Source of the DNA: Methanomicrobiales archaeon
Lineage (GTDB): Archaea > Halobacteriota > Methanomicrobia > Methanomicrobiales > JACTUA01
DNA length: 44,679 bases
Assembly: GCA_029907705.1 (NCBI GenBank)
Contig: JARYLJ010000014.1
Span: 1 to 44,679 of the forward strand
Reading direction: 5' to 3'
The notes under the pieces were generated by a model, which saw only the letters and a program-made list of their open reading frames with translations, made no database searches and was not told the origin of the DNA. The position numbers were made by a program, and so were the translations under genes. This document shows positions 35,575 to 43,872 of this stretch, piece by piece. Each line of letters begins with the position of its first letter. Within the stretch, counting starts at the first letter, position 1.

Positions 35575-36347
35575 CAATTTGTCTCGAAGAAGAGGATATC
35601 GTTCTGGAGACGAGAGCGCTGAATCTCTGGTACGGAGAGAAGCAGGCGCTGGAGGATATCACGATCAGCATTCCGAAAAACAAGGTGACCGCACTGATCG
35701 GCCCCTCCGGCTGCGGAAAATCCACACTCATCCGCTGCTTTAACCGGATGAACGATCTCATCGATCGGGTCAGGGTGGAAGGCTCCATCCTGTTCAACAG
35801 ACAGGAGATCAACTGCAGGGATGCCGATATTTTCGGGATCAGGAGGAAGATCGGGATGGTCTTCCAGAAGCCCAATCCATTTCCGAAGTCGATATACGAT
35901 AATGTCGCTTACGGGCCGCGAATCCATGGTGTCAATGACAGGCGGAGACTCGACCGTATGGTGGAGGAGAGCCTGAGGCATGCCGCTCTCTGGGAGGAGG
36001 TGAAGGATCGACTTCACGACTCCGCGATGGGGCTCTCAGGAGGTCAGCAGCAGCGGCTCTGCATCGCGAGATCCCTCGCGATCGAGCCAGAGGTGATACT
36101 GATGGACGAGCCCTGTTCCGCCCTCGATCCAATAGCGACCGCCAAGATCGAGAACCTGATGGAGACACTCATTGAAAATTATACAGTGGTGATCGTGACA
36201 CACAATATGCAGCAGGCAGCGAGGGTGAGCCAATATACGGGTTTTATGTACATGGGGAGACTGATAGAATTCGGCGAAACAGAGAGGATATTCGAGCATC
36301 CATCCGAAGAATTGACGGAGAAGTATATTACAGGCAAATTCGGGTAG
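35571..36347 (+). CDS. pstB: Phosphate ABC transporter ATP-binding protein PstB
   Basis: 258 aa, starting with GTG 35571 inside the overlap with the permease stop; GGAGG lies about 8 bases upstream. Walker [10 protein letters not shown] is at about 44-52, the Q-loop at [11 protein letters not shown], the ABC signature LSGGQQQRL near 155 and Walker [14 protein letters not shown]. All match PstB closely. An open frame extends far upstream through pstCA in another frame and is spurious. It is followed after 6 bp by phoU. Confidence 0.96.
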   Translation: MTICLEEEDIVLETRALNLWYGEKQALEDITISIPKNKVTALIGPSGCGKSTLIRCFNRMNDLIDRVRVEGSILFNRQEINCRDADIFGIRRKIGMVFQKPNPFPKSIYDNVAYGPRIHGVNDRRRLDRMVEESLRHAALWEEVKDRLHDSAMGLSGGQQQRLCIARSLAIEPEVILMDEPCSALDPIATAKIENLMETLIENYTVVIVTHNMQQAARVSQYTGFMYMGRLIEFGETERIFEHPSEELTEKYITGKFG

Positions 36348-36353
36348 GGTACA

Positions 36354-37004
36354 ATGCCAGAAAAATTCCACCATGAATTGAAGACCCTGAAACAGGACAC
36401 CCTGCAGATGGGTCAGTTTGCATTCGACATGCTGGACAGGGCACTGGAGGCGTTGAAGACGCAGGATCTCCTGCTGGCAGAGAATGTGCAGGCGAGAAAG
36501 GTGATGCTGGCGCATTTCGACGAACAGATAGAGGACAAGTGCTTCAGGCTCATCGCTCTCTACCAGCCCATGGCGAAGGACATGCGCATCATCGCCTGCA
36601 CGCTGAAGATGATCACCTACCTGACCAGGATCGGCCGATACGGAAAGGATATCGCAAAGGCGGTGCCCGAGCTCTCTGATCAGCCGCACATCCGCGAGCT
36701 CATGAGCATCCCGCACATGGGTGAAGTGGTCTCTTCGATGATCGCAGATTGCCTGAAGGCGTACGAGCACGAGGACATCTCGTTCATCAGCAGCATTTCC
36801 GCGAGAGACGACACCGTGGATGCGCTCCGGCACTCCATTTTCCGCGAATGCATCACCTATATGATGGAGGATCCGAAGAATATCACGCGCTGCACGAATT
36901 ACGTGATGATCGCAAGATACCTGGAAAGGTGCGGGGATCATGCCTGCAAGATGGCAGAGAAGATCCATTACCTGGTCACCGGCGAGCGGATAGAGATAAA
37001 ATAA
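36354..37004 (+). CDS. phoU: PhoU phosphate-uptake regulator
   Basis: 216 aa of two PhoU three-helix repeats (about residues 1-105 and 115-216), including conserved stretches such as YQPMAKDMRIIACTLKMI and NYVMIARYLERCGDHA, the metal-binding E/D..R..D pattern. PhoU restrains the Pst transporter and, in bacteria, the PhoR sensor; archaea use it without PhoR-PhoB. It ends the pst operon. Confidence 0.94.
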   Translation: MPEKFHHELKTLKQDTLQMGQFAFDMLDRALEALKTQDLLLAENVQARKVMLAHFDEQIEDKCFRLIALYQPMAKDMRIIACTLKMITYLTRIGRYGKDIAKAVPELSDQPHIRELMSIPHMGEVVSSMIADCLKAYEHEDISFISSISARDDTVDALRHSIFRECITYMMEDPKNITRCTNYVMIARYLERCGDHACKMAEKIHYLVTGERIEIK

Positions 37005-37059
37005 TGGGGTATGGTGCACGGGAGGCGAACGTGTCCTCTTCTGGACCTGTCTGCACCTA

Positions 37060-38202
37060 TCAATGTTCCTGCGGTCGCAGGCGGCTCTCCTGATACAATC
37101 CAAAAGGTCGGTTGGTCACGAGCGAGCAGGCGATTCCGCTGAGGATCTCCCCCAACGGTGACCCTTTCTGGAGTTGGCGGTCTATCGACTCTGCCAGACT
37201 GCCCCGCTCAATCCTCTTCCGAATCACTGGCAGGTAGCGGAGCTCGTCCGCATTCGCCTCTGCCTCTGCCTTTCGCAGGAGCCATCCGAGCTCCTGCTTT
37301 AAATTCGCGGTTCCGCGATCGATCGCAGTCTCGAGCAGGTTCATCAGCTCCTCCGGGTCCTCCTCGATCTCCAGATCCCGGCATCTGAGAAGCGGGAGGA
37401 GCAGGGAAAGGATCGCCATATCCGACCGGATGCAATCCTGCTCGTCCAGCGCCTTTATCTCAAGGCATTCCCTGCTGAAACGGACGATCACACCCCGCGA
37501 GTTCAGCCATTCCTGACAGAGAATATCCGCTTTCGATGCACGCAGCTTCGAATAAATCCGTTCCTGTATCTGGAGATATTCACCGAGGGAGCGAAGCTTT
37601 TCAGGCAGAATATCATGGCAGATCTCGGGGATCCTCTCCTGGTTCTTCCTGTAATAGAAAAGCCGGTTGTCCATCCGATCCGTCCTGATCCCCTCGACGA
37701 CCGGCGAGGAGGCGGTGAGTGCCACCATGAATGGTAAAAGCGATCGGATCCTGTTGTGGAGTCTGATCAAATCATCCTCGTTGTGATATGGAATATTGAT
37801 CTGCAGGGCCTGGATATTCAGCCAGCCATGCTGTCTGATATCGAAGAGCCGGTCGTATTCCCTGTAGATCTCTCCCTCATCGTGATCCCATGCACCGGTC
37901 ATATCCAGCCGGAGAAGGGGGTGCATCCCCAGCCCCATCAGCAGATAGCGAGGTGATGTGAACTGCAACAGCCTCCTCAGACCAGTCATCAGGTCCGATT
38001 CCAGGGCATGGATCTCCATCGCTGGTTTCGATGGCACCACCTCGAGGACATGCTTCTGGAGCTCCTTCGAGACGATCACCTCCCCCAGGGGGATCTCGTT
38101 CTTCAAACTGCCTCCAATCTCCGTCAGGATCCGATCGGAGATCGGGAGAGGCATGAACTGCGCATCGTTGATCGAGTACTCGTGCTCGGTTCCGAAGCTC
38201 AT
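37060..38202 (-). CDS. Glutamate-cysteine ligase-like carboxylate-amine ligase (GCS2 family)
   Basis: 380 aa. The start MSFGTEHEYSIND resembles the G-E-E core of GCS2 enzymes, which form an amide bond between a glutamate carboxylate and an amine with ATP. A second conserved stretch is LNIQALQINIPYHNEDDL, matching the H-x-H/N-x-P strand of the family. It overlaps the YkgJ-type gene by 4 bp (ATGA) and is the last gene of a four-gene minus-strand unit that also encodes a RimK-like ligase. This suggests a peptide-like or small-molecule pathway. The family call is moderately sure; the substrate is unknown. It is not near the expected length or context of a true gamma-glutamylcysteine synthetase. 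Confidence 0.72.
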   Translation of the reverse strand: MSFGTEHEYSINDAQFMPLPISDRILTEIGGSLKNEIPLGEVIVSKELQKHVLEVVPSKPAMEIHALESDLMTGLRRLLQFTSPRYLLMGLGMHPLLRLDMTGAWDHDEGEIYREYDRLFDIRQHGWLNIQALQINIPYHNEDDLIRLHNRIRSLLPFMVALTASSPVVEGIRTDRMDNRLFYYRKNQERIPEICHDILPEKLRSLGEYLQIQERIYSKLRASKADILCQEWLNSRGVIVRFSRECLEIKALDEQDCIRSDMAILSLLLPLLRCRDLEIEEDPEELMNLLETAIDRGTANLKQELGWLLRKAEAEANADELRYLPVIRKRIERGSLAESIDRQLQKGSPLGEILSGIACSLVTNRPFGLYQESRLRPQEH

Positions 38203-38693
38203 TCCATCTCCCGTGCGGGATGCGGGATCTCCGCCACCTTCTCGGTCTCCGGTTCGTCGATGGTGTTTATCACTCCGATTTCTGCATCCGAAAGCCTGCT
38301 CACGAGTCTGCGGATACTCCTCACCGCCAGAGCGAACTGCTCCTCATAGGCCTTCCTGTTGGATTCGAGATACGCGACGAGCGGGCAGATGCTTTTCTTC
38401 TTCAGAAAAATATCGATCACGCCATCCCTCACACCGAAGGTAAAAGGACCCGCAAGGCAGGTCTCCGGTTTATGTGAGTTCACACGGCACCTCCCCTGAT
38501 CCAGCAGTATGCAGCGGCCGTCTTCGTAGCATTTCAAACGCATGTACCCTGCATATTCGAAGCAGTGATCTGTCCCCAGCATTTCCTCAATCACTCTTCT
38601 CTGTTCCCCGGTCAGTGGGGTGTGCGCTCCGATGCAGCACGCTCCCCCGCACTTCATGCATATCGCGTACTCCTCCTCCTCGAACGATGACAT
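38199..38693 (-). CDS. YkgJ-type cysteine-cluster protein
   Basis: 164 aa. Cys12, Cys15, Cys19 and Cys20 (CMKCGGACC), then Cys44, Cys55, Cys61 (DGRCILL), Cys69 (GRCRV) and Cys79 (PETCLAGPF). The arrangement matches the YkgJ/UPF0153 family, thought to bind zinc or an iron-sulfur cluster. The C-terminal 55 residues are helical. It is placed 8 bp after the ATP-grasp gene and overlaps the GCS2-like gene by 4 bp, so it should act with the two ligases, possibly as a metal/redox component or as a modified substrate. Confidence 0.85.
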   Translation of the reverse strand: MSSFEEEEYAICMKCGGACCIGAHTPLTGEQRRVIEEMLGTDHCFEYAGYMRLKCYEDGRCILLDQGRCRVNSHKPETCLAGPFTFGVRDGVIDIFLKKKSICPLVAYLESNRKAYEEQFALAVRSIRRLVSRLSDAEIGVINTIDEPETEKVAEIPHPAREME

Positions 38694-38700
38694 ACGATGC

Positions 38701-39573
38701 TCACTCCCTCATGAGTTTGGAGATGATTCGGGCATATATGTCCGGATAGCATTCGTCCTCGCCCCCCTCCAGGGACGGGTTGTCGTTCACTTCGATCACC
38801 CAGGCGGAATGGTTGAACTCCTTCAGATCGACACCATAGAGCCCATTTCCTATCGCTCTCCCTGCATCCAGTGCGCGATCGATCACCATGGCGGGCACCT
38901 CGTTCACGGAGACGCTCCGTACCGCACAATAGACCATCTTTCCATTGATGGTCGCCTGGATCTTGAACGTCTCGCTGGGAATGATGTACTTGCATGCATA
39001 GAGAACCTCCCCGTCCAGCACCCCGATCCTCCAGTCGAATTCACTGGGGATGTACTGTTGGACAACGATCCAGTCGGAGAGTCTCATGAACTTCTTCGCG
39101 ATGCGTATGAACTCATGCCCGCTGGAGACTTTTTCCACCCTGGCCGAGAACGAGGTCGAGGGCTCCTTCAAAACGAGCGGTGACCCCAGTGAATCGAAGA
39201 GCTCCTTTGCCCTCTGCTCGTTCACCTCGTACTTCCTCAAAAAAACGGTCGCGGGGATCTGGACGTTCTGTTTCATCAGATGCAGATACATGTTCACCTT
39301 GTCGGAACAGATCTGGATCGAGTCGGGATCGTCGATGACCGGAACGTCATGGATGGCAGCCATCCTCGAAGCGACGAAGCTGACATTCATCGGATCCGTC
39401 CTGCTCCTGATGAACAATGCGTCCATCCCGGGTATCTTTTTGATATCCACGGGAAAGAGGAAATAGACGAGGTGTCCCAACCCTTCCGCGGCATCCCTCA
39501 GTTTTACCAGGGAATTCAGCTGGTCGGCATTACCGAGCGTCTGCCTGTCCACGAATACACCTAGGTTTCCCAT
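38701..39573 (-). CDS. RimK-like ATP-grasp ligase
   Basis: 290 aa. The ATP-grasp features are DDPDSIQICSDKVNMYLHL (entry helix), PLVLKEPS (the nucleotide-binding Lys strand), IVVQQYIPSEFDWRIGV (hinge and Arg) and VIEVNDNPSLEGG, the metal-binding Glu/Asn loop. The family includes RimK, glutathione synthetase and LysX, which add amino acids through acyl-phosphate intermediates. The gene overlaps the RLAN-like gene by 13 bp and precedes the YkgJ-type gene by 8 bp. Product not predictable. Confidence 0.88.
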   Translation of the reverse strand: MGNLGVFVDRQTLGNADQLNSLVKLRDAAEGLGHLVYFLFPVDIKKIPGMDALFIRSRTDPMNVSFVASRMAAIHDVPVIDDPDSIQICSDKVNMYLHLMKQNVQIPATVFLRKYEVNEQRAKELFDSLGSPLVLKEPSTSFSARVEKVSSGHEFIRIAKKFMRLSDWIVVQQYIPSEFDWRIGVLDGEVLYACKYIIPSETFKIQATINGKMVYCAVRSVSVNEVPAMVIDRALDAGRAIGNGLYGVDLKEFNHSAWVIEVNDNPSLEGGEDECYPDIYARIISKLMRE

Positions 39574-40259
39574 ACAGACGCCCCTGCGATCATCCTCTTC
39601 AGCACCCCCCTCTCCTCCCTCGTGAGCTTGGAGTACTTCACAGGGCTGAGCGACGAGAGGTAATGGCGATCGTCTTCCCGCACCGAGACGATATTCATGA
39701 GAGGTATTCGGAACAATCGGTACACCGCATCTGCTATACCTCTCAGATCGGAGTCGCCCTGCTGGATCTCCCCGAAGATGGAGACCATCGCATGGAGCTC
39801 AGCTCCCTCGCTGATCGGCTGGTAGCAGAATGGATATTTACCGCTGTTGGTGATATGCCTGATCACCTGCCTCGCAATCCATTCGTCTCTGAGAATACTG
39901 TACTCCGCTGGATCTGCAAAGTAGCTCAGGCTGTATGCGATCGCAGGCATCCTGATATAACCGTACGAGATCTCCCATCTGCAGACTGGAATGCCTGCTT
40001 TTTTTGCCTTTTCCAGGCATATGGGGACTACGAAGGCTTCAAGCAGCTCCCTGCTCGAAGGTGCCACGCTCAGACCCTTCATCTCGCTGCAGAGAATTTT
40101 ATAATATGTCTCCGATTTATAGTAATAGTCCTCGGCGACGACTCTGATGGTACCATCAGGATCTGTCAGGGCCACACACCTATCGCGTTGCATGAACCGA
40201 CGCACGACCTCGCGGAAATCCTCTCTTCTGTCCCCTGGCTCTGGCAATCTCGTCTCCAT
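39561..40259 (-). CDS. RimK-associated N-terminal-domain-like protein (RLAN-like)
   Basis: 232 aa from ATG 40259; a GTG directly before it is also possible. It shows CVALTDPDGTIRVVAEDYYY, WEISYGYIRMPAIAYSLSYF, and ITNSGKYPFCYQPI. This resembles, from memory, the RLAN domain usually fused to the N-terminus of RimK-like ATP-grasp proteins; here it is a separate gene overlapping the ATP-grasp gene by 13 bp. The domain's role is unknown, perhaps substrate presentation. It heads the minus-strand unit, with a candidate TATA box (TTTATATG, minus strand of 40356-40363) about 100 bp upstream. Confidence 0.6.
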   Translation of the reverse strand: METRLPEPGDRREDFREVVRRFMQRDRCVALTDPDGTIRVVAEDYYYKSETYYKILCSEMKGLSVAPSSRELLEAFVVPICLEKAKKAGIPVCRWEISYGYIRMPAIAYSLSYFADPAEYSILRDEWIARQVIRHITNSGKYPFCYQPISEGAELHAMVSIFGEIQQGDSDLRGIADAVYRLFRIPLMNIVSVREDDRHYLSSLSPVKYSKLTREERGVLKRMIAGASVWET

Positions 40260-40262
40260 CAC

Positions 40263-40971
40263 AGGAGCCGAGAATCAATCCGGTTCCCGAATGGTGGAAA
40301 TTGTTCGCTGAAATATCACTAATCATCGAATTTTCTGAATTTAAGGCTTTCCATACATATAAATCAGATTAACGCAGCGATAAGATTAGACCATGAATCT
40401 TCATGGTTTGATCCCCTCCTGTGAGCAGGAACTCGACCTCCATCGTGTTCATCGACGCCTCTCCCCTCGCCTGCCGATGCATGCGTGCTGATGCGTAGAT
40501 GCTCGTCAGGAAAGAAGCCCTGAATGGCAATCTCTCGGGTATGGTCATCCGCCCGCCAGTGCCAGCAGAGATGGCGGCAGGCAATCATTAACGGGAGAGA
40601 GGGAGGGCCGATTTAATGATTCGGGGTCGATCTCGCAGGTGATGAAAGAGGGAGGTGCGATATGGACATGTGATCATGCATATACCCGTGAATGTCGATT
40701 TTGATGCATCAGCCATCCATATCGCCCCCTCAAGTGATGGGGTGGGAGAAATGCGGACCGGGGTCGGTGAAGGACACACCCTGGCGGCGTATGATGAAGA
40801 GGTATTGCCGCATAAGAAAATATTTACGCTTCCGGTTTTCAGCTTGTAAGGACGATTCAGCCGGTGGCCCATACAGTCGTCACCGAGGGCATCCGCAAAG
40901 GAGAGGATCGCAACGGAGCCTCCAGAGACCTGAACGGGAATAGGCAGAATCGGAATGGCACTGTACCCCGA
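40263..40971. other. Divergent intergenic region with a palindrome
   Basis: About 700 bases between the ligase operon (minus) and the permease (plus). An AT-rich stretch at 40320-40372 holds a TATA box for the minus operon. Short open frames here (for example 40364-40588 minus, 40655-40849 plus) have no ribosome-binding site or recognisable product. A plus-strand frame open from 40864 reaches the permease start at 40972 but its first 36 residues look non-conserved. Confidence 0.45.
40390..40407. promoter_or_regulatory. 18-bp inverted repeat, candidate operator
   Basis: ACCATGAA (40390-40397), a 2-nt spacer, then TTCATGGT (40400-40407): perfect 8-bp arms. It lies about 27 bp upstream of the probable TATA box of the four-gene minus-strand ligase operon, where an archaeal activator or repressor dimer could bind. 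No protein was linked to it. Confidence 0.35.
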
Positions 40972-42355
40972 ATGATCAAGGCAATACTCGTCATCGCCCT
41001 GTTTCTGATGAGCACGATTCTGATGCTCTACCTGATACTGCGTAGACCGATCATCCATCTCAGATTCCGAAACAGGAAGATCAGTTTCAGCAGCTACTTT
41101 ACCGGAGCCCTGCTCGCTCCGGTGCTTCTGGTGTTTTCGGGTCTTCTCAATTATTCGCAGCTGATCGATGCCATTCACGGTAATGTCCATCTCAATCCGC
41201 TCGGCATCCTTCTTCTATTCTTTTCCATGGTCTTCATGAGCATCTTCCTGGACACCTCCGGCTTTTTCGAGTTCTGTGCACGCTCAGCACTGAAATAATG
41301 CGGGCGCCAGTGGTGTGAAACTCTTCCTCGCACTCTACTCTGTCGTTTCCATCCTCACCGTATTCACATCGAACGACATCATCATCCTCACTCTCACACC
41401 ATTCATCTATTATTTTGCCCGTGATGCCGGTATCGATCCAAGGCCTATCCTCTTCACCGAGTTCTTCGCGGCAAATACATGGAGTATGATGCTATATATC
41501 GGAAATCCAACGAACATCGTCATCGCCTCTGCATTCTCCCTCCGCTTCGACGAATATACATTATACCTGTTTCTTCCCACCATTGCGGCGGGGCTTTCGA
41601 ACCTTCTGCTGCTGTACTTCGTCTTTCGCAAAGCCCTGAAGGTTCCGCTTAAAAAGGAATGTACCTGCGACCCGGCGGGAGCACTGACCGACAGATGGGG
41701 TGCCATTCTCGGACTGGCGATTTTAACCGGTTGCATTATCGGTCTCGCCGTCGCGCCGTATGCCGGGGTGGAGATGTGGCAGGTCTCCGTCATCTTCGCC
41801 ATCGTGCTGCTCGGAATGCTCGCAGGAAGGGATATCTTGTGGGGGTTCATTCCGCGTGCAAACCTGAAAAACAACAATTCCAGCGTGAAAGCGACCGCTT
41901 ACCGTCTTCCCTGGAGCATCGCACCCTTTGTCCTCTCCCTCCTCGTCATGGTGGAGGCACTGAAGGTGTATGAGATCACGAGGGCGGTCGGAGATGTCTT
42001 TGCTGCCATCTCCGGAGGCTCGATCATCGTGAACACATTCATCTATGGATTTTCGTCTGCCTTATCGGCGAATGTCCTGAACAATATCCCCATGACGATC
42101 GCATTCGTTCCTGTGATGGAAAGCCTGCATGGACGCGAGCTGCTCGCCGCCGCATTTGCCACCACCATCGGATCCAATCTGGGGGCGAACCTCACACCGC
42201 TCGGTTCGCTCGCCGGTATCATGTGGATGAGCATCCTCAGTGCGAAGGAGTGCAGAATATCCTTCACAGCGTTCATGAAATATGGAGCGATCATCACCCC
42301 GATCACGCTCATTTCAGCCCTGGGCACGCTTTATCTCGAGTTGCTGATCTTCTGA
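40972..42355 (+). pseudogene. ArsB/NhaD-type ion permease split by a +1 frameshift
   Basis: A single polytopic carrier is encoded in two frames. Part one (ATG 40972 to TAA 41296-41298, 108 aa) ends FLDTSGFFEFCARSALK. Part two is open from 41294 and continues NAGASGVKLFLALYS, then TSNDIIILTLTPF, to 42355. Ignoring T41296 joins the parts seamlessly (LK-NAGAS). The second part has the family's TSND and GANLTPLGS motifs and about nine membrane helices. The family moves Na+, arsenite or dicarboxylates. This may be a pseudogene, a sequencing error, or a recoding site (AAA TAA T). If the second part were translated alone it would start at GTG 41315. Confidence 0.8.
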
Positions 42356-42503
42356 ATGGATAAATGCATACATCGAATAACCACTGCGCACTGAATGCAC
42401 TGAATCGTTCAGGCTCTTCCAGAGAGGATAGGAAGAGATCCCGGTGCGCCGGTCTCGAAAAAGGTTGGATTTTTTCTGCGTTCTGCAGACACCCCTCCTC
42501 TGT

Positions 42504-42980
42504 TCAGAGGTTCTTCAATGCGATGATATCCTGAACCCCCACCAGCTTCCAGATGCAGGACCGTTCTTCGGTGATGATCGTCTCCAGCGGGTCGGTCGGT
42601 GCATGCCCCAGAGCCGCAAGGATGTTCCTCGACAGCCCCTTTTCGCGGATCATCCGGACGAACTTCTCCCTGATGATCTTCTTCTCGATCGCGTCCTTCA
42701 CCTCCTCCAGACGGCCCTGCATGGTCACGAACATATAGCTGGAGAGGTCTGCCGAATACTTCTCGACCTCGACAGATACGTACGGATTGCGTCTGAAATA
42801 TGCGATCTTTTTACCGTATTTCGTGGAGAGGAAATACATGTGTGTTCCGTCGAATATATAGAGAAATGGAGCGACATACGGGTATTTATCCCCGATGAAG
42901 GCGATCCTGCTGATGTAGCCATCGGAGATGAGATGATCGTACTCCTCCTTCTCCAGTCTGGGAATTTTTACGATCTCCAT
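42504..42980 (-). CDS. Pyridoxamine 5'-phosphate oxidase-like split-barrel protein
   Basis: 158 aa. The FMN-binding split-barrel pattern is visible: YISRIAFIGDKYPYVAPFLYIFDG, TKYGKKIAYFRRNPYVSVEVE, and a helix near residues 93-115. Proteins of this family bind FMN or F420 and often reduce or oxidise small molecules; many are uncharacterised. It is a single gene, transcribed away from the carbonic anhydrase gene. No partner is apparent. Confidence 0.85.
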   Translation of the reverse strand: MEIVKIPRLEKEEYDHLISDGYISRIAFIGDKYPYVAPFLYIFDGTHMYFLSTKYGKKIAYFRRNPYVSVEVEKYSADLSSYMFVTMQGRLEEVKDAIEKKIIREKFVRMIREKGLSRNILAALGHAPTDPLETIITEERSCIWKLVGVQDIIALKNL

Positions 42981-43118
42981 GTCCTTTCACCGTTAGATCG
43001 CTCCTCCCATACATAAACCGTTCTATTCAAATGCCAGGGGTGAGGAAATAATGGCATCTGACAAAAACAACAAATGATTTAAAGCCTCATCGCAACTATC
43101 AGAGATGGGGTATTTTGG

Positions 43119-43700
43119 ATGTTCGAGAATATTCTGAAAGGCAACAGGGAATTTGTGGAAGAGGACTTCAGAAAGAACACCGCCTTTTATCAGACCCTCG
43201 CAAAAGGGCAGAACCCGCAGATACTTTGGATTGGATGTTCGGATTCCCGCGTCGTGCCGGAACGCATTACTGCCTCCAAACCAGGGGATCTCTTTGTTCA
43301 CAGGAATATCGGGAACATCGTCCCCTGCAACGACTGGAATTTTGTCACCATGGTCGAATATGCAATCAAACACCTGAAGGTGAGGCACATCGTCATCTGC
43401 GGTCATTCGGACTGCGGTGCCATGAAGGCACTGGACAAGGAGGGAGATGACGCATACATCCCGCTCTGGCTGAATAATGCGAGGGAGGCGAAAGAGCGCG
43501 TGGATCGCAAAATGGGAGTCGTTACTTCTCAGGAAGCGATGAAACAGCGCAAGAAGATGATCGAGCTGGAGAATATCCGCCTGCAGACTGAACACCTCAA
43601 AAAGTACCCGATCGTCGCCCGTGCACTGGAGAAGGGTGATATTTCAGTTCATGGAGTGTATTACGACCTCGAATCAGGTCAGATCTCCGTGGTGACCTGA
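43119..43700 (+). CDS. Beta-class carbonic anhydrase
   Basis: 193 aa. The zinc ligands are Cys40 (GCSDSR), His96 and Cys99 (CGHSDCGAM), with the catalytic dyad Asp42/Arg44. This is the beta-class signature. It interconverts CO2 and bicarbonate, useful in a methanogen that reduces CO2. It starts at 43119 after an AT-rich stretch (ACAACAAATGATTTAAAGCC). No transporter gene is adjacent. The length and motif are intact, so activity is likely. Confidence 0.95.
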   Translation: MFENILKGNREFVEEDFRKNTAFYQTLAKGQNPQILWIGCSDSRVVPERITASKPGDLFVHRNIGNIVPCNDWNFVTMVEYAIKHLKVRHIVICGHSDCGAMKALDKEGDDAYIPLWLNNAREAKERVDRKMGVVTSQEAMKQRKKMIELENIRLQTEHLKKYPIVARALEKGDISVHGVYYDLESGQISVVT

Positions 43701-43872
43701 AAAATCTGCATCTCTCTTTTACAAACATCGGGAAGTCGGGACTCCTGCATAGAACACCACCTGTGATCATGCATGAATGGAGGGTCTGCCTCATCCCGAT
43801 CTTTTCATGAACGATAGTGATCTCTTCACAGAGGGTTCTCAGGGTGCGGTACGACGGTGTTCAGTGCCGGAA

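Noticed and set aside
36036-37103. 355-codon minus-strand open frame
   Set aside because: It is antisense to pstB and phoU, both clearly real, and has mirror-frame composition.
40588-41190. 200-codon minus-strand open frame
   Set aside because: Mostly antisense to the first part of the permease and without recognisable product.
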